The notes under the pieces are model-generated. The model worked only from the letters and a program-made list of their open reading frames with translations. It had not been told where the DNA came from and did not search any database. Of a stretch of DNA of 64,000 bases, positions 47,271-57,434 are shown piece by piece. Source of the DNA: Phlebiopsis flavidoalba (Eukaryota > Basidiomycota > Agaricomycetes > Polyporales > Phanerochaetaceae); NCBI GenBank assembly GCA_035772785.1, contig JAOCPU010000056.1:62001-126000 (forward strand), in the 5' to 3' direction. The position numbers and the translations under genes are program-made. How positions within the stretch are numbered: the first letter of the stretch is position 1; each line of letters opens with the position of its first letter.

Positions 47271-47809
47271 GGTTTTAAGCTCTTGTGAGGACGACGATCG
47301 TTTCCGGTTTTGTTGATGCTCTGATTCTCTGGTGTATATGTTATCGAAGCCTTTTCTGTTCGGCTCCGGCGCACTCCCAAACGCCTCCACAGCCTGTCCA
47401 CTGCTCATTAAGCTCTCAATTCGTGTTCCTTTGTCCCTTGTGCCCGATGCTGTTTCTCGGAGTGTTTCGTGCTTGACACTACGCTAGGCATGGTACTGTC
47501 CCCGTCCTGGATATTTAGATACCGTGGCTTCTGTCCTTCTTTAACTACCTATCATTTCCGCATACTCATACATTGAGGATGATCGCGTGATCCGCAATTG
47601 TCAGATGCGATGCGGTGTGGTGTTACCGTCACGTCATTGTCAGTGTCGTACATGAGCTTTCCGACATTCACGCCAGCACTACGTCTCAAAAATACGCCTC
47701 CTCAACTTCACTCATGAATTGCTCATCGACAAACAGCAGCCCTTGTTACGATGCGGCCTCGCTAGCAGTGTATGGTACAAGTACGTTACGTGCACCCGTC
47801 TCAGCCCTT
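47271..47809. other. 3' region between convergent genes
   Basis: About 540 bases between the ANTH gene and the minus-strand unknown ORF. No gene recognised. Confidence 0.5.
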
Positions 47810-48487
47810 TCAAACGTAATCTATCAGAGCATCAGGGATACCCAGATTCATATCCAACACTTTATGTCTGTCCTCCATGTGAGGCATTTTCACTACAAAC
47901 CACTTTTCGACTCTGTAAGCCAATTGACCTTGCACGACACTCATCCCGCATTCTTCCATGTCTACGATCCACCATCGTAGCTCGAGGACACCAACAACCG
48001 TGAAACTTGACCGCTCATCCTTGAACCAGTCGACAAAACCCCAGGAAGCAGGGGCATTCACCCTAAGCTCTACTCGGTCGTGCGCTGACTGTGTAGTATC
48101 ACAAGCACTGTCTTGCGCCTGTGGAACCGGCACACTGAAGTAAAACTCTTGCCATCGACCAACTGTACCCCCTGTCCTGTCGACATGGCAACCCTTAAGC
48201 AGGTGCCCTCGGTAGTAGTACGCATTAGAGCCGTCAATATGACCTTGTCGATGAAATCTGAAGTCATATGGGCTAAGGTACGCCTCTGAGTCCTCGAGGT
48301 ACTGGCTATTGATAGGATCGAGTTCATCGAAAACGGTCTCCGAGGCTTCGAGCATGTCGAGCGCGGCGGCACGCTCCAAGTCCGGGTCCCCAGCGTGGAG
48401 CATGTTCCACGTCGGAAACCAGCGTGAACCATGCATGCCAGTATTATTCCAACCAATGAGAAGATGAATGTGGCGACGAGGCGGCAT
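47810..48487 (-). CDS. Uncharacterised protein, uninterrupted 225-residue ORF
   Basis: One of the longest unbroken frames in the window and not recognised. It reads GSRWFPTWNMLHAGDPDLER (about 48365-48425), FDELDPINSQYLEDSEAYLS with PYDFRFHRQGHIDGSNAYYY (48215-48335), RWQEFYFSVPVPQAQDSACD (48090-48150), RVELRVNAPASWGFVDWFKD (48010-48070), VVGVLELRWWIVDMEECG and a stop at 47810. The aromatic-rich, beta-like second half suggests a compact domain. An overlapping frame begins at ATG 48576 and contains a membrane-anchor-like LVATFIFSLVGIILACMVHA. If one indel near 48430 joins the two, the protein would be a type II membrane protein of about 255 residues with a luminal or extracellular domain. That join is inference. 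Confidence 0.6.
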   Translation of the reverse strand: MPPRRHIHLLIGWNNTGMHGSRWFPTWNMLHAGDPDLERAAALDMLEASETVFDELDPINSQYLEDSEAYLSPYDFRFHRQGHIDGSNAYYYRGHLLKGCHVDRTGGTVGRWQEFYFSVPVPQAQDSACDTTQSAHDRVELRVNAPASWGFVDWFKDERSSFTVVGVLELRWWIVDMEECGMSVVQGQLAYRVEKWFVVKMPHMEDRHKVLDMNLGIPDALIDYV

Positions 48488-48576
48488 GCATGAGTACTAG
48501 TTGACAAACACTGGCTCGAGGCACTTGTATGTTCATCAGAACTACACGTGATTCTGGGGACGTATACGCATCGCAT

Positions 48577-49044
48577 CAGCTTGAAGATAGCTCAAGTAGG
48601 CTGACCATGAATCATTGATAGCGGTACCTCATAGCGGAGAGCTCCCTCTTTGTAGATGAACACCGTGTAGTTGCGCAGGTTACGAGTGCACGAGAGTAGA
48701 GTGAAAACCACTGAATATTCCTTATAAACCACGAGAGCTGAAATATATTTTCTATATCATGCATGTTTTTTGTTAGCGTGTTTATGAGTGATGATATGTG
48801 GCTATTCGTAACAAGGAGCGGACGGCGACTCTGTGCGAACTCTGCCGTCCCCCGACCCCACACCGTGCTTCGCGATCCAGTACGCCGGTGCTCGGCTCCG
48901 CACCACCCCACGACACCACTATATAAGGTCTGAGAACGAGACTAAGGTCGACTTTACAACTTGACCTCCGCTACCAGCCTTCTATACGACCGTGACCCAG
49001 CTAAGCGTAATACTATTGTCGCCTAGCATATCAGCTGTTGGAGT
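48577..49044. other. Promoter region of the Sec14-like gene
   Basis: About 470 bases between divergent genes. A minus-strand frame at 48612-48911 is unrecognised. Confidence 0.5.
48920..48928 (+). promoter_or_regulatory. TATA box of the Sec14-like gene
   Basis: TATATAAGG, 125 bases upstream of the ATG at 49045, the same spacing as seen for the histone genes. Confidence 0.6.
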
Positions 49045-50370
49045 ATGACGTACGGAAAGATAAATCGATGCTTGTCCAAAGAGTCCGATTTGGCCTCTCC
49101 GGCTCTCTCTACGTCGACGCTCAATGGACCCTCGATCGGGGACAACAAATTTTTTGACGAGCCTCAAAACGCTTTAACACGCAGGTTCACCAACGAAGAA
49201 TGGGTTGCACTCAGGGAACTTAGGGTGAAGTATAATAACAACCCATTCTTTCACTGATACGACAAATATTCCTTCACAGGACCGATTATGCAATGTCTTC
49301 ACAGCCGCGCATGGCCCACATCACCCTGATTCAGGCCCGATGGTCTTCAACATTTGGGGTATCGTGGTGGATGCATCCAATCCTAGATCAGATGCCAGAG
49401 TCAGTGTTGTGCTAATGAAGTTTCTACGGGCGAAGTGAGTCTATCACGTCCCAACTCCACCGTGATCGTCGCGAACGGTAGCTCGGACCTCATGCTCACT
49501 TCGAAACCCAACTCATCAGAAATCTAGACGTGGAAGCTGCTCAACAAATGCTAGTGAGGGTCTTGAAGTGGCGCAAGGGGGTGGGTCTCGACAGGCTCGG
49601 TGAAGAGGATTTGCAAGAGCTGTCGAAAAGCTTCACCTGTGGTCCCTTCGGCTATGACAAAGATGGCTTACCGGTTTTGTAAGGACCTATCCCTTCCAGA
49701 TGACCGACTCTGATGTTTGCGTCAGGTACACGAAAGCCAGCTTTATTGATTGGGATCTCTTACATCGAGAGAAATATTTAGCATTGCAGTAAGAGTCGTT
49801 AACCTTGGGAATGTCATGATGGACCTATCGCTGAACATACTTCCCTGCAATATAGCCGACAGACACGAGCTAAAGAATACCTGTTTAGGACTGTACTTGA
49901 TTTTGAGAACGTATGTCAGGTGGCTCAAGTGCTTGACATGGGGGATGGGGTGTTGAAGATCACGGATGTCGCAATTGCTACGGAGCTCAAGAACATCAAC
50001 CAGAATTATTTTCCAGATATGACAGTACGTGATGTGATTCTCTTCATGTAGAATTGAGGAATTAATTCAATTGTGACCACAGGCTTACCGCATCGTGATT
50101 AATGTCCCTCCTCGCGGCCTTGGGGCGCGTGCTTTGGTTGCCGACCGGCTTCCGCGCTTGGACAAGTGGTTGGGATCTTTTTCAGACACGCGTTCGCAGT
50201 CCAAAGCGAGCGGGACTTACGTTGGGACAAACAAAAAAGTGATTGCGAAGACACTTCTTTCCCGCATAGATACGAATCAACTGCCAATGGAGCTTGGTGG
50301 TACTGCTGAGGGATTCAATTGGCCTATTAGCGAGCGTATGAGGAGTTTGCTGGCGAAGGCGAAGAAGTGA
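49045..50370 (+). CDS. Sec14-like CRAL-TRIO phosphatidylinositol transfer protein
   Basis: Cytosolic lipid-transfer protein moving phosphatidylinositol between membranes. ATG 49045, MTYGKINRCLSKES. The N-terminal helical lid reads LTRRFTNEEWVALRELRVKY (49174-49235), then VWGVVVDA-like text, ARVSVVLMKFLRA (49395-49433), and after an intron NLDVEAAQQMLVRVLKWRKG and VGLDRLGEEDLQELSKSF (49520-49635), GPFGYDKDGLPVL (49640-49680). The CRAL-TRIO core follows: YTKASFIDWDLLHREKYLAL (49727-49790), LDFENVCQVAQVLDM near 49890-49945, TDVAIATELKNINQNYFPDM (49963-50022), AYRIVINVPPRGLGARALV (50083-50140) and TYVGTNKKVIAKTLLSRIDT with NQLPMELGGTAEGFNWP (50215-50325), where LP-ELGG is a family signature. It ends MRSLLAKAKK. 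Four or more introns; fewer indels than its neighbours. Confidence 0.88.
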
Positions 50371-51040
50371 ATCCACGTAGCGTAGTTGTTCAGATGTTGA
50401 ATGTACAATCCGGATCTAAATTTCCCAGTCAATCCCCGTAGAACGTCATCCACAGCTGTCCTGTCTTGTGAAAATTTAGTGCGCAATGAATTATCTACAG
50501 CGATAGTTCACACTGTTACGACTACAATCGGTCGTTGTTTACCGCTCCCTCGAGTGATGACCAAGTTTGTCATGAGGGCCAATGGAGACGGAGAGTAAGT
50601 ACACACTCTCGCAACGAACATCATTGCTCACGTTGCACTGAAACTCGGACGTGAAACTCAAGAATAACTCACAATTCAAAGTCTTGTACTGCGTCTTCCC
50701 AGTGATTGAGACAGAATGACATACACCTATAATATAACGCAGGCTGCTAACCTATCAGTATCCGTCATAAGTCCTGCCTGTTTTCTCGTTGGCTGGTCCA
50801 TGACTTTAGGAAACGTCGAGGATGATAGCTGCCACTGCAAACAGCGTGGCATACTCACGATACTAGAGCTTTTTGACGTAGAATGTGTTTGAGGGGCTCT
50901 ATGAGTAAACCTTGATGTGCGTTTTATGTTAACTCAACAGCATGACTCAGTATAGCAAGTTTAACGCGGCGGCATCACAGTGCGGCGTCCCTCCCTTCTC
51001 CTCGACCGAATAAAAGCAGATCGCATCGGCTCTCTTGCAA
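50371..51040. other. Intergenic region
   Basis: About 670 bases with no recognised gene; AT-rich. Confidence 0.45.
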
Positions 51041-52260
51041 AGTGACTCCAGCGACCCCAAGTGCCTCTCCACCCCGAAACATAACTGTCCTCCAGGAAGT
51101 CGACGCGGCCTTCTTCAAGGAAGCCGTGGGCGAAATGGTGAGGAAGAGTACGGACGCAGCCCTGCAGAAACTCGCGCGTACACACTGCGGAAACTTATGC
51201 CCTGCACGGAAGGCAAGATGCTTCGGAGTCGGGGATTGACCCCTCTACGGAACCTCTGATGGCGAGTGGACTGCCCTTTTTGCGCAGAACTTTTGTTCTC
51301 TGCCGTGGGAAACAGGGCGCTGCGGCTGGCGACGAAATGTCGCAGCTCCCATTGAAGCTCGCTTCAAGCATCAAGGAGCAGTATCAGGAAGCTGCAGAGG
51401 GTGATGTAAGAAGCTGAACGTGGGCGAAAACAGTTGTGTATTTTACCATCTTCACTACTGTTCGCAAACCGCTTACACCACATCTATACACAAAGATTCT
51501 CGCTACGCCCCCGGTTATGAACGTGCCTTCTCCAGCGATGCTGATCTTTCCGCGACCCGAGAAAAAGAAAAGCAAAACTCCGGGTGGAGGTCAACGCGGA
51601 GTGAGCTCGAACGCATTCTCATACAGTGGAAGGAGGGCGAGTCGCTTCGCGATACCGGCGTGCAGGGAACGCTCTCACCGGCGGTGGCAAACGATCGCCA
51701 TAGTGCCCATGGGCTGTCGCCAAAGGGTGGGATGCTGCTTAGGGGTAAAAATCCAGGCAATGTGCATCGTCTACCCCCACGTCCCCCTGATTGTGTCCTT
51801 CTTACCGGATCCTCCCTGTAGATACAACTGTGCAGGACGACGACAATACCGGATATGCGCATCTCTACAGTCCTCTGATGCACTACCGCAAAGAATATGA
51901 TGGATACGCAAGCGATTCGTCAGGAATACTTTAATTTCCAACTCCCTCAGACGTAATAACTCAGAGTAAGATTCCAAGACAGCTGCTGCGTCAATGGCGC
52001 AATTCTCAAGTGTTTTATTTAGGCCCCTTCAGCAATGCTTGAAGCGACATCGACCTCGGCACCCACATATCCCAGCCTCATCAGATCACTCCTTCCTATA
52101 CGATTTCCGCCATACTCACCGACGTGCACAGCTCTCTACACCCATGAAACCGAGGGTACGTCCAACCCCACGAGTCATCTTTGCACCCAAAAGCCTTATT
52201 TTTGCCGTTCCACAGACCCGGGACTAAAGCCATAACCGATTTCAACTCGACAATCGGGGC
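51041..52260 (+). CDS. Possible 5' exons of the RhoGAP gene
   Basis: Protein-like pieces on the plus strand in changing frames: TVLQEVDAAFFKEAVGEM with VRKSTDAALQKLAR (51085-51178), ASGLPFLRRTFVLCRG (51260-51310), DEMSQLPLKLASSIKEQYQE (51333-51390), FPRPEKKKSKTPGG (51540-51590) and DNTGYAHLYSPLMHYRKEYD (51840-51905). The helical, charged pieces would fit an N-terminal coiled or membrane-binding region ahead of a RhoGAP domain, but none is diagnostic, and a separate gene is equally possible. Confidence 0.3.
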
Positions 52261-52399
52261 GACTTCAAGACGTTTCATGCAGAGCTGACGGGCCATCGCG
52301 CAACACGTGGCGGCTCGACAACCCGCGCGGGCCGCGGGCGCGACAGAGGCCCGCGGGACGAGGGCTTTAACGTACGCACTTCCTACAAACCCTTACTAA

Positions 52400-53463
52400 T
52401 CGCACTGACGATGGCGAAAACAGCTCCCGCCGATAGCGCCGATCGTGCACCAGGGGGCAGCTCGCCCGAGCAACTGTCGCACTCGCATAATGCAGGACAA
52501 GGGCCGCCCGACGTTTGGCGTCGAGCTCGCCGGCGGAGCAGCTTGCGCGGGACGACGGCGGAGGTTGCCCGGGGGAGGGAGGGGGCCGATCGTTGCTCAA
52601 AGTGCTGCGAGGCGATTGAGTAAGTACGGGCCTCCGTGCGCAGGGGATATATCGTGTCGGCGGGACGCTGACGAAGGTGAAGGAGCTGCGGGAGCGGCCC
52701 TGGGACAAGGGTGCGTTCTGTCTGTGTCTGTTTCGCGACAGCGCTTCTGACGCGGGTGCAGACTTGGACTCGGTGAACCTTGACGCGAACAAGAGTTGGG
52801 CGGGGGAGATCAGTATCGTGACGAGCGTGTGCTGAAGCAGTGGCATACGGGATCTGCCCGAACCCGCTCATGACGCGGGAGCACAAGCCACGAGGAGTTC
52901 CGTCGAGGCTGCGCGTGAGTGCTGGCTTTCACCGACAGTGATTAGGCTAGCGGAGCCGCGGCTGACAGATAAAGCACACCACCGGGGACCGATAAAACGA
53001 CAGGTTAACGAATATCCGGCTGCACGAGCGCGTGACGAGCTCCCCGGATCCGAACTACACGCCACGCTGAAATACTTTATGGGCCATCTGCACAGGTGCG
53101 CGCACTCTGTTTGGCCCAGCCGGGAGGTACACTGACCCCGCGCCAGATGTCGCAGTACGAGGCGGAGAACTCGATGGACGATCCAGAACCTCGCGATCGT
53201 GGTTTGGTGGGCCGGACGCTGTTTTAAGCAGGCGGAGCCGGGGAACGCGACCATGTGAGGCAGCGGTGCAGTAGCATTCTGTCTTTAGGGAAGATCGCGC
53301 CGGGGCTGCAGAACAAGGTGCCGTGCGCTCGTGATGTGGCGGCGCTTCGCAACGCTTAGGGGTCGCACACAGGCGATTGACTAGACGATCTTGGAGCACT
53401 ACACCGATACATCGATTTGTCCGAGGCGAGGGGGCGACGACGGAGCCGACCACGGAGCGGTGA
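52400..53463 (+). CDS. RhoGAP-domain protein (C-terminal part)
   Basis: Rho-family GTPase-activating protein controlling actin and cell polarity. The domain begins TFGVELA near 52513, then KYGLRAQGIYRVGGTLTKVK (52624-52685); the Arg of GIYR is the catalytic arginine finger. Then KELRERLDKDLDSVNLDAN (52675-52790, split by an insertion or intron), INIVTSVLKQWLRDLPEPLM (52810-52875), an intron, LTDKAHH-RG text at 52965-52990, YATLKYFMGHLHR (53057-53097), an intron, AENSMTIQNLAIVFGPTLFK (53165-53228), and after a last intron AIDTILEHYTDI (53370-53415). It ends ATTEPTTER at the TGA at 53461. The amino-terminal part should lie upstream (see 51041-52260). The region is GC-rich and broken by many indels. 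Confidence 0.85.
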
Positions 53464-54059
53464 ACGCGTGTGGTGCGTGCGATCTTTCTCAATGTTGTGA
53501 TACATGACCGTCCGTGATGATACAACCACCCTTCTCGCTTCACGTGGCTATTATCTTTCCACTCCACAGCACTGTATCACTTACAAGCAGAGTTGCAGTA
53601 TTTATGTCAGCGGGCGGGGCTCGTCGGACAACTCAAGTTTTTTTGTTTGTATTTTCGCAGCAGTGTGTACTCTTTTCCGTTTATAATGGTCGCGGTGTTA
53701 GGCTCTCGCTGATGAGACGATTAGTCGCCAATGCTAATAGGGGAAATATGTTCAATGTGCGTGCGCGGGCAGCCTTGAGCCGCCGGCAGACGGGTGTGCA
53801 CCCGGACGCGCTGTGGTGCAGTGTGTTTGCTGTGGAACTCGTTGCATTGGGCGCGAGCCTGAGAGGGTGGCGGACGATAGCATACTAATACATATGCGCT
53901 CCGCGGGACCATGGGTATAGGGACCGGCACTTTGCCAAATCGCGGCATCAGCGGGCAGAGACGGCGTGCGGCGCGCGGATATGGAGCCCTGCTGTCCGCA
54001 TTTAGCGGCATATATTTGTTGGTCGTGGTCGTTTGAGCGCGCGCCGACAACTTGCCTGG
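53464..54059. other. Region between convergent RhoGAP and F-box genes
   Basis: About 600 bases of 3' sequence. Overlapping long frames on both strands come from GC-rich composition. Confidence 0.5.
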
Positions 54060-55310
54060 TTAGGCGCGGCGGTGGGCAGCCAGCGAGTCGTCGCCGTGCC
54101 GCGTCCACTCGGTGCCAAACGAGGGGAAGATGATGGGTGTTCCGCAGCGTCGGGCAGCCGGCCAGCGCTGCCCAAGACGTGCAGAGAAGCGTGTGCTCAT
54201 GCCGTCCCGCGTTGGACGTGCTCACCGCGTCGAGCGTCGTCTGTCGGGGAAAGGTCGAGCTGCGCGAGCTCCGGGAACGGGCGCCAGCACCGACGTCGAG
54301 GCCGACCGAGGAGGCTCTAGCCCGGCACGCGCGCGCACACGGATCGAAAACAACGGGATTAATCATCAGGTGCGCGGGGGGCAGGCGCGGACTCACGATG
54401 CCGGACAGGGCGTGGTGCAGCGTGTGCCGCAGCGCGAGGCGCACCTTGAGGCACTCGACGGCGGACAAATGCCGGGAGATGTCGCGCAGGAGCAGCGGCG
54501 TGACGGACATGGAGCCCATGTCGAGCCAGCGGATGCGCCGCGGCGCTCTGCGCGATCGCCGCGAGGTCGCGCTCCGTCACGAACTGGTGCCCGACCAGTT
54601 CTCAGCAGGCCCACCGGCCGCCCGGGGCAGCGACCGCCCCCGCCGTCGGGGCGCGCTGCCCCGCGGAACGTGCGCAGCGCGGGGGGGAGGTGCCCCGGCG
54701 TCGCGAGCGCGCAGGACTTCGTAGCAGTCGGCGAGCCGCAGGTGCTGGATCGACGGTGTCGCGGGCGAGGAACCACTCGATTGGCGGCGTCGGGTCCGAG
54801 GATGCGATTTGGGGGGCAGGGTTGCCCGCGCCCAACGCCGCTGAGGGCGAAGAGTCGCAGGAGCGGAAAGGCGCAGTCGCTGAGGATGCCACGCGAGGAA
54901 ATCGAGCCCGCCCGACATCCCGAGCGCGAGCTCGAGTGTCTCGACGTGGGTGGAGAGTCTGTAGTGCGCGGTTGAGGATCCCGCAGGACGGCCTCGATGT
55001 GCTCCATGTACAGATCCCGAGGAACCGATCTGATTCTGTGAGCCATCGTATCGCGACCTTTCTTGACGCCTTCACAGAGATGGGGTTTTTTTTGCGCGAT
55101 GGATGGTGTTCGCAGAACGCGACGTGTCTTGCGCGGGACGGGCGCGGTGAGGGGCACGGGCTCGGCGATGGCGTATGGGTGCGTGTAGAGGATGCGCTCC
55201 TGCGACGGCGTGGAAGCGTGCCGCGAGACGCGCACGACCTGGGCAAGGACGTTAGGCTGCAGATTCTCGAATACGGCGGCAAGCGTCTCGTTCGGAAGCG
55301 GGCTCGCCAT
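54060..55310 (-). CDS. F-box protein
   Basis: Predicted SCF ubiquitin-ligase adaptor. ATG 55310 opens MASPLPNETLAAVFENLQPN, then VLAQVVRVSRH (55225-55300), a clear F-box, then a block matching AERILYTHPYAIAEP (55160-55210). Further pieces are DLYMEHIEAVLRDP (54965-55015), a Leu/Pro-rich middle (54580-54900), HEFVTERDLAAIAQSAA (54540-54600), RWLDMGSMSVTPLLLRDISR (54460-54525), HLPAVECLKVRLALRHTL and HHALSGI (54400-54465) and CTSWAALAGCPTLR (54150-54195). The gene ends near the stop at 54060. Third-position GC is very high, which gives long shadow frames on the opposite strand. At least five indels. Confidence 0.72.
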
Positions 55311-55970
55311 CTGTGTCTACAATGCGAGGGGGGGAAGAGTAAAAATCGGGGCAGAGGCCCCCAGCGGCGAGATGAGAGTGGTTTTTACTGTACTGACCGC
55401 GACGCGGCGTATGTGACGCTTTCCCCGGCGAAAAAGGCTGTGTTTAGGGACGGTGCGGGGTGACGGACGTGTGCTGGGCAAACTATCAAGGGAATCTGTG
55501 GCCGATCCGAGAGCGATATTCGACGTGTGTAAAGAACTGTATGATGCGGATAAACACGCGGGGGTTCCGTGACGTTTCGTTGTGAGATGGCGTGGCAGAA
55601 CCGGCGCAGGCTAGATGGGGGCGGTGAGAAATGCACGGAGGGACAGCGTCGGGCCGAGCGACGGTGGCTATGCTCTCACGCCGCGGTCTTGAGAAACACT
55701 CGTCTGGATGGAGCAGAGCCGTTCTCCAGCCATCGCCCGTCGCGTTATGAGGGCCCTGCAAATGTCCGCGGTCGGTAGCATGTCAGCACACAAAGGCGAG
55801 AGCAAACACCGCAGGGATAACCGAACGCAATTTTAAGCCTATCACGCGCACAGCATGATGAATAAGTGTGGCTCAACGAGAGGTGGGAATTACGAACACT
55901 AGTGTTACAGTAAATAGTGATACACCGAAGAAACCCCGAACGATAAATAGACGACGGCGGTCGTGGCGGC
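55311..55970. other. Divergent F-box promoter and H4 3' region
   Basis: About 660 bases. No gene recognised. Confidence 0.5.
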
Positions 55971-56481
55971 TTATGCACCGAAGCCCGTACAGCGTGCGCC
56001 CTGACCGCTTGAGTGCGTACGGGACGACGTCGAGCGCCGGTGACGGTCTTGCGCTTTTGCGTGCTCAGTGTAGGTGACCCGAGTCGCGGATAACCTGAGG
56101 ACGGGGAGACGATGAGCAGGCTACTCACGCGACGCCAGGGATTGCAAGGGGCAAAAGGCACGTACGTTCTCGAGGAAGATCTTGAGGACACCTCGTGTCT
56201 CTTCGTAGATCAGACCCGAGATACGCTTGACTTCCTCCACGACGCGCCAGACGCCTGATGGTGCGGGCTTGGTAATAGCCTGCAACAACCGACGTCGGTA
56301 AGGTCCAAACGTTCGTGTTCGAAATACTTACCCTGGATGTTATCACGAAGAATCTTGCGGTGACGCTTGGGCGCCGCCCTTGTCCGAGACCCTAGAGAAG
56401 AAAAAGCCGTAAGTCCTTCGAACCTTGCACGAGGCCCACACGCATATACACACCTTGCCACCCTTTCCAACGGCCAGACAT
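55971..56481 (-). CDS. H4: Histone H4 (pair B), frames broken by indels
   Basis: Second H4 gene. ATG at 56481 opens MSGR then KGG, and an intron follows with a GTGTGT donor near 56453 and a CTCTAG acceptor near 56396. The second exon is [20 protein letters not shown] (56335-56393), with extra C bases in GGACAAGGG and GCGCCCAAGCG; after a second intron [34 protein letters not shown] (56161-56280). After a third intron, VIRDS near 56075-56092, then TEHA and [19 protein letters not shown] and the stop at 55971. The three intron positions equal those of the H4 at 25587. Most indels are single-base insertions. It is divergent from H3 at 56847. Confidence 0.9.
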
Positions 56482-56605
56482 GTTGTAGTGGGTGATGAGT
56501 TGTTGAGGGGGTGAGTGGTAAAAAGTGTCGAGTCTCGAGGAGACGAGTCGTGTGAGTGCGAGTGTGTCGGGGAAGATGGAGGGGGCGAGAGGGCAGACGC
56601 GGCGC

Positions 56606-56613
56606 TATATAAA
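56606..56613 (-). promoter_or_regulatory. TATA-like box for H4 (pair B)
   Basis: TATATAAA on the plus strand, giving TTTATATA on the H4 strand, 125 bases from the ATG. Confidence 0.55.
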
Positions 56614-56682
56614 GGCCGCGGGTGTGTGCGCGCACAGTGACGAGTCTGTTTTTTAATGCGTTCAACGCGGGCGTCGCAACAC

Positions 56683-56693
56683 GTGGCGCCTAA
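56683..56693 (-). promoter_or_regulatory. Shared histone promoter element, copy B
   Basis: GTGGCGCCTAA on the plus strand, TTAGGCGCCAC in the H4 direction, as in pair A. It lies about 200 bases from the H4 start. Confidence 0.6.
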
Positions 56694-56719
56694 CCGCGTC
56701 GCGTCCGGCGCTTGTGGGG

Positions 56720-56727
56720 TATATAAA
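56720..56727 (+). promoter_or_regulatory. TATA box for H3 (pair B)
   Basis: TATATAAA, 127 bases upstream of the H3 ATG. Confidence 0.7.
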
Positions 56728-56846
56728 CCCCCCCGCCTGGCCTTCCTCCCCTCCCTGAGTTTCCCAGCAGGCCCTGATCACAGTGGGACCACCACCACAC
56801 TCAAGGCCTTCAAAGCCCTTCTTTTTCGTCACTACAGTTATCAGAA

Positions 56847-57434
56847 ATGGCCCGTACCAGTAAGCAGACCGCTTCGCAAGTCCACCGGTGGCATAGGCCC
56901 CCCGTGAAGCAGCTCGCTGCCAAGTCCGCGCGCGCAGACCGCCACCGTAAGATTTCTCCCTGCCTTCGTCTCAGGGCCACAGCTCCACCAGTCCTCTTAG
57001 GCCAACCGCGACTGGTGGTGTCAAGAAGCCTCACCGCTTTCAGGCCCGGATTACCATGGTCGCTCTCCGCGAGATCCGTCGCTACCAGAAAGTCGACCGA
57101 TACTCGATCATTTGCTCGACATAGGGCCACACCGCAAGCTCCCCTTCCAACGTCTTGTTCGTGAGATCGGCTCAGGCACTTCAAGGTACTTGACCACCCC
57201 TCTCCTTCATAGTCACCATAGCTGACATACTACTCGCACAGACTGACCTCCGCTTCCAATCCTCCGCCGTCATGGCGCTGCAGGAGGCGTGTCCGCCGAG
57301 GCATACCTTGTCTCACTCTTCGAGGACACCAACCTGGCCGCTATCCACGCGAAGCGTGTCACCACTCCAGCCCAAGGATCTTGTCGCTCAAAGATGGCGA
57401 GGCGGCTGCGGGGGCGAGAGCGGCTGCGACCTAG
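56847..57434 (+). CDS. H3: Histone H3 (pair B), frames broken by indels
   Basis: Second H3 gene. The ATG at 56847 opens MART-KQTA, then STGG and QLAAKSAR (56915-56935). After an intron near 56950-56978 come [11 protein letters not shown] (57008-57040), [11 protein letters not shown] (57058-57090), [10 protein letters not shown] (57140-57170) and the end of the QDFK block at 57185. The second intron runs from GTACTT to CACAG (57186-57240). Then [16 protein letters not shown] (57241-57290), [20 protein letters not shown] (57297-57360), VT-PKD and ARRLRG-ER (57392-57415). DNA matches H3 closely apart from short insertions and deletions. The exact stop is uncertain. Confidence 0.9.

Larger units (their letters stand above)
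56482..56846. promoter_or_regulatory. Bidirectional histone H4/H3 promoter (pair B)
   Basis: The 365 bases between divergent starts. TATATAAA occurs at 56606-56613 (125 bases from the H4 ATG; reads CTTTATATAG on the minus strand) and at 56720-56727 (127 bases from the H3 ATG). GTGGCGCCTAA at 56683-56693 matches the other histone promoter. Confidence 0.8.

Noticed and set aside
53721..55463. Long open frames on both strands at 54112-54975 (+), 54137-54724 (+), 54690-55463 (+)
   Set aside because: Shadows of the high-GC F-box gene on the minus strand; their translations are Arg/Ala/Pro-rich and match nothing.
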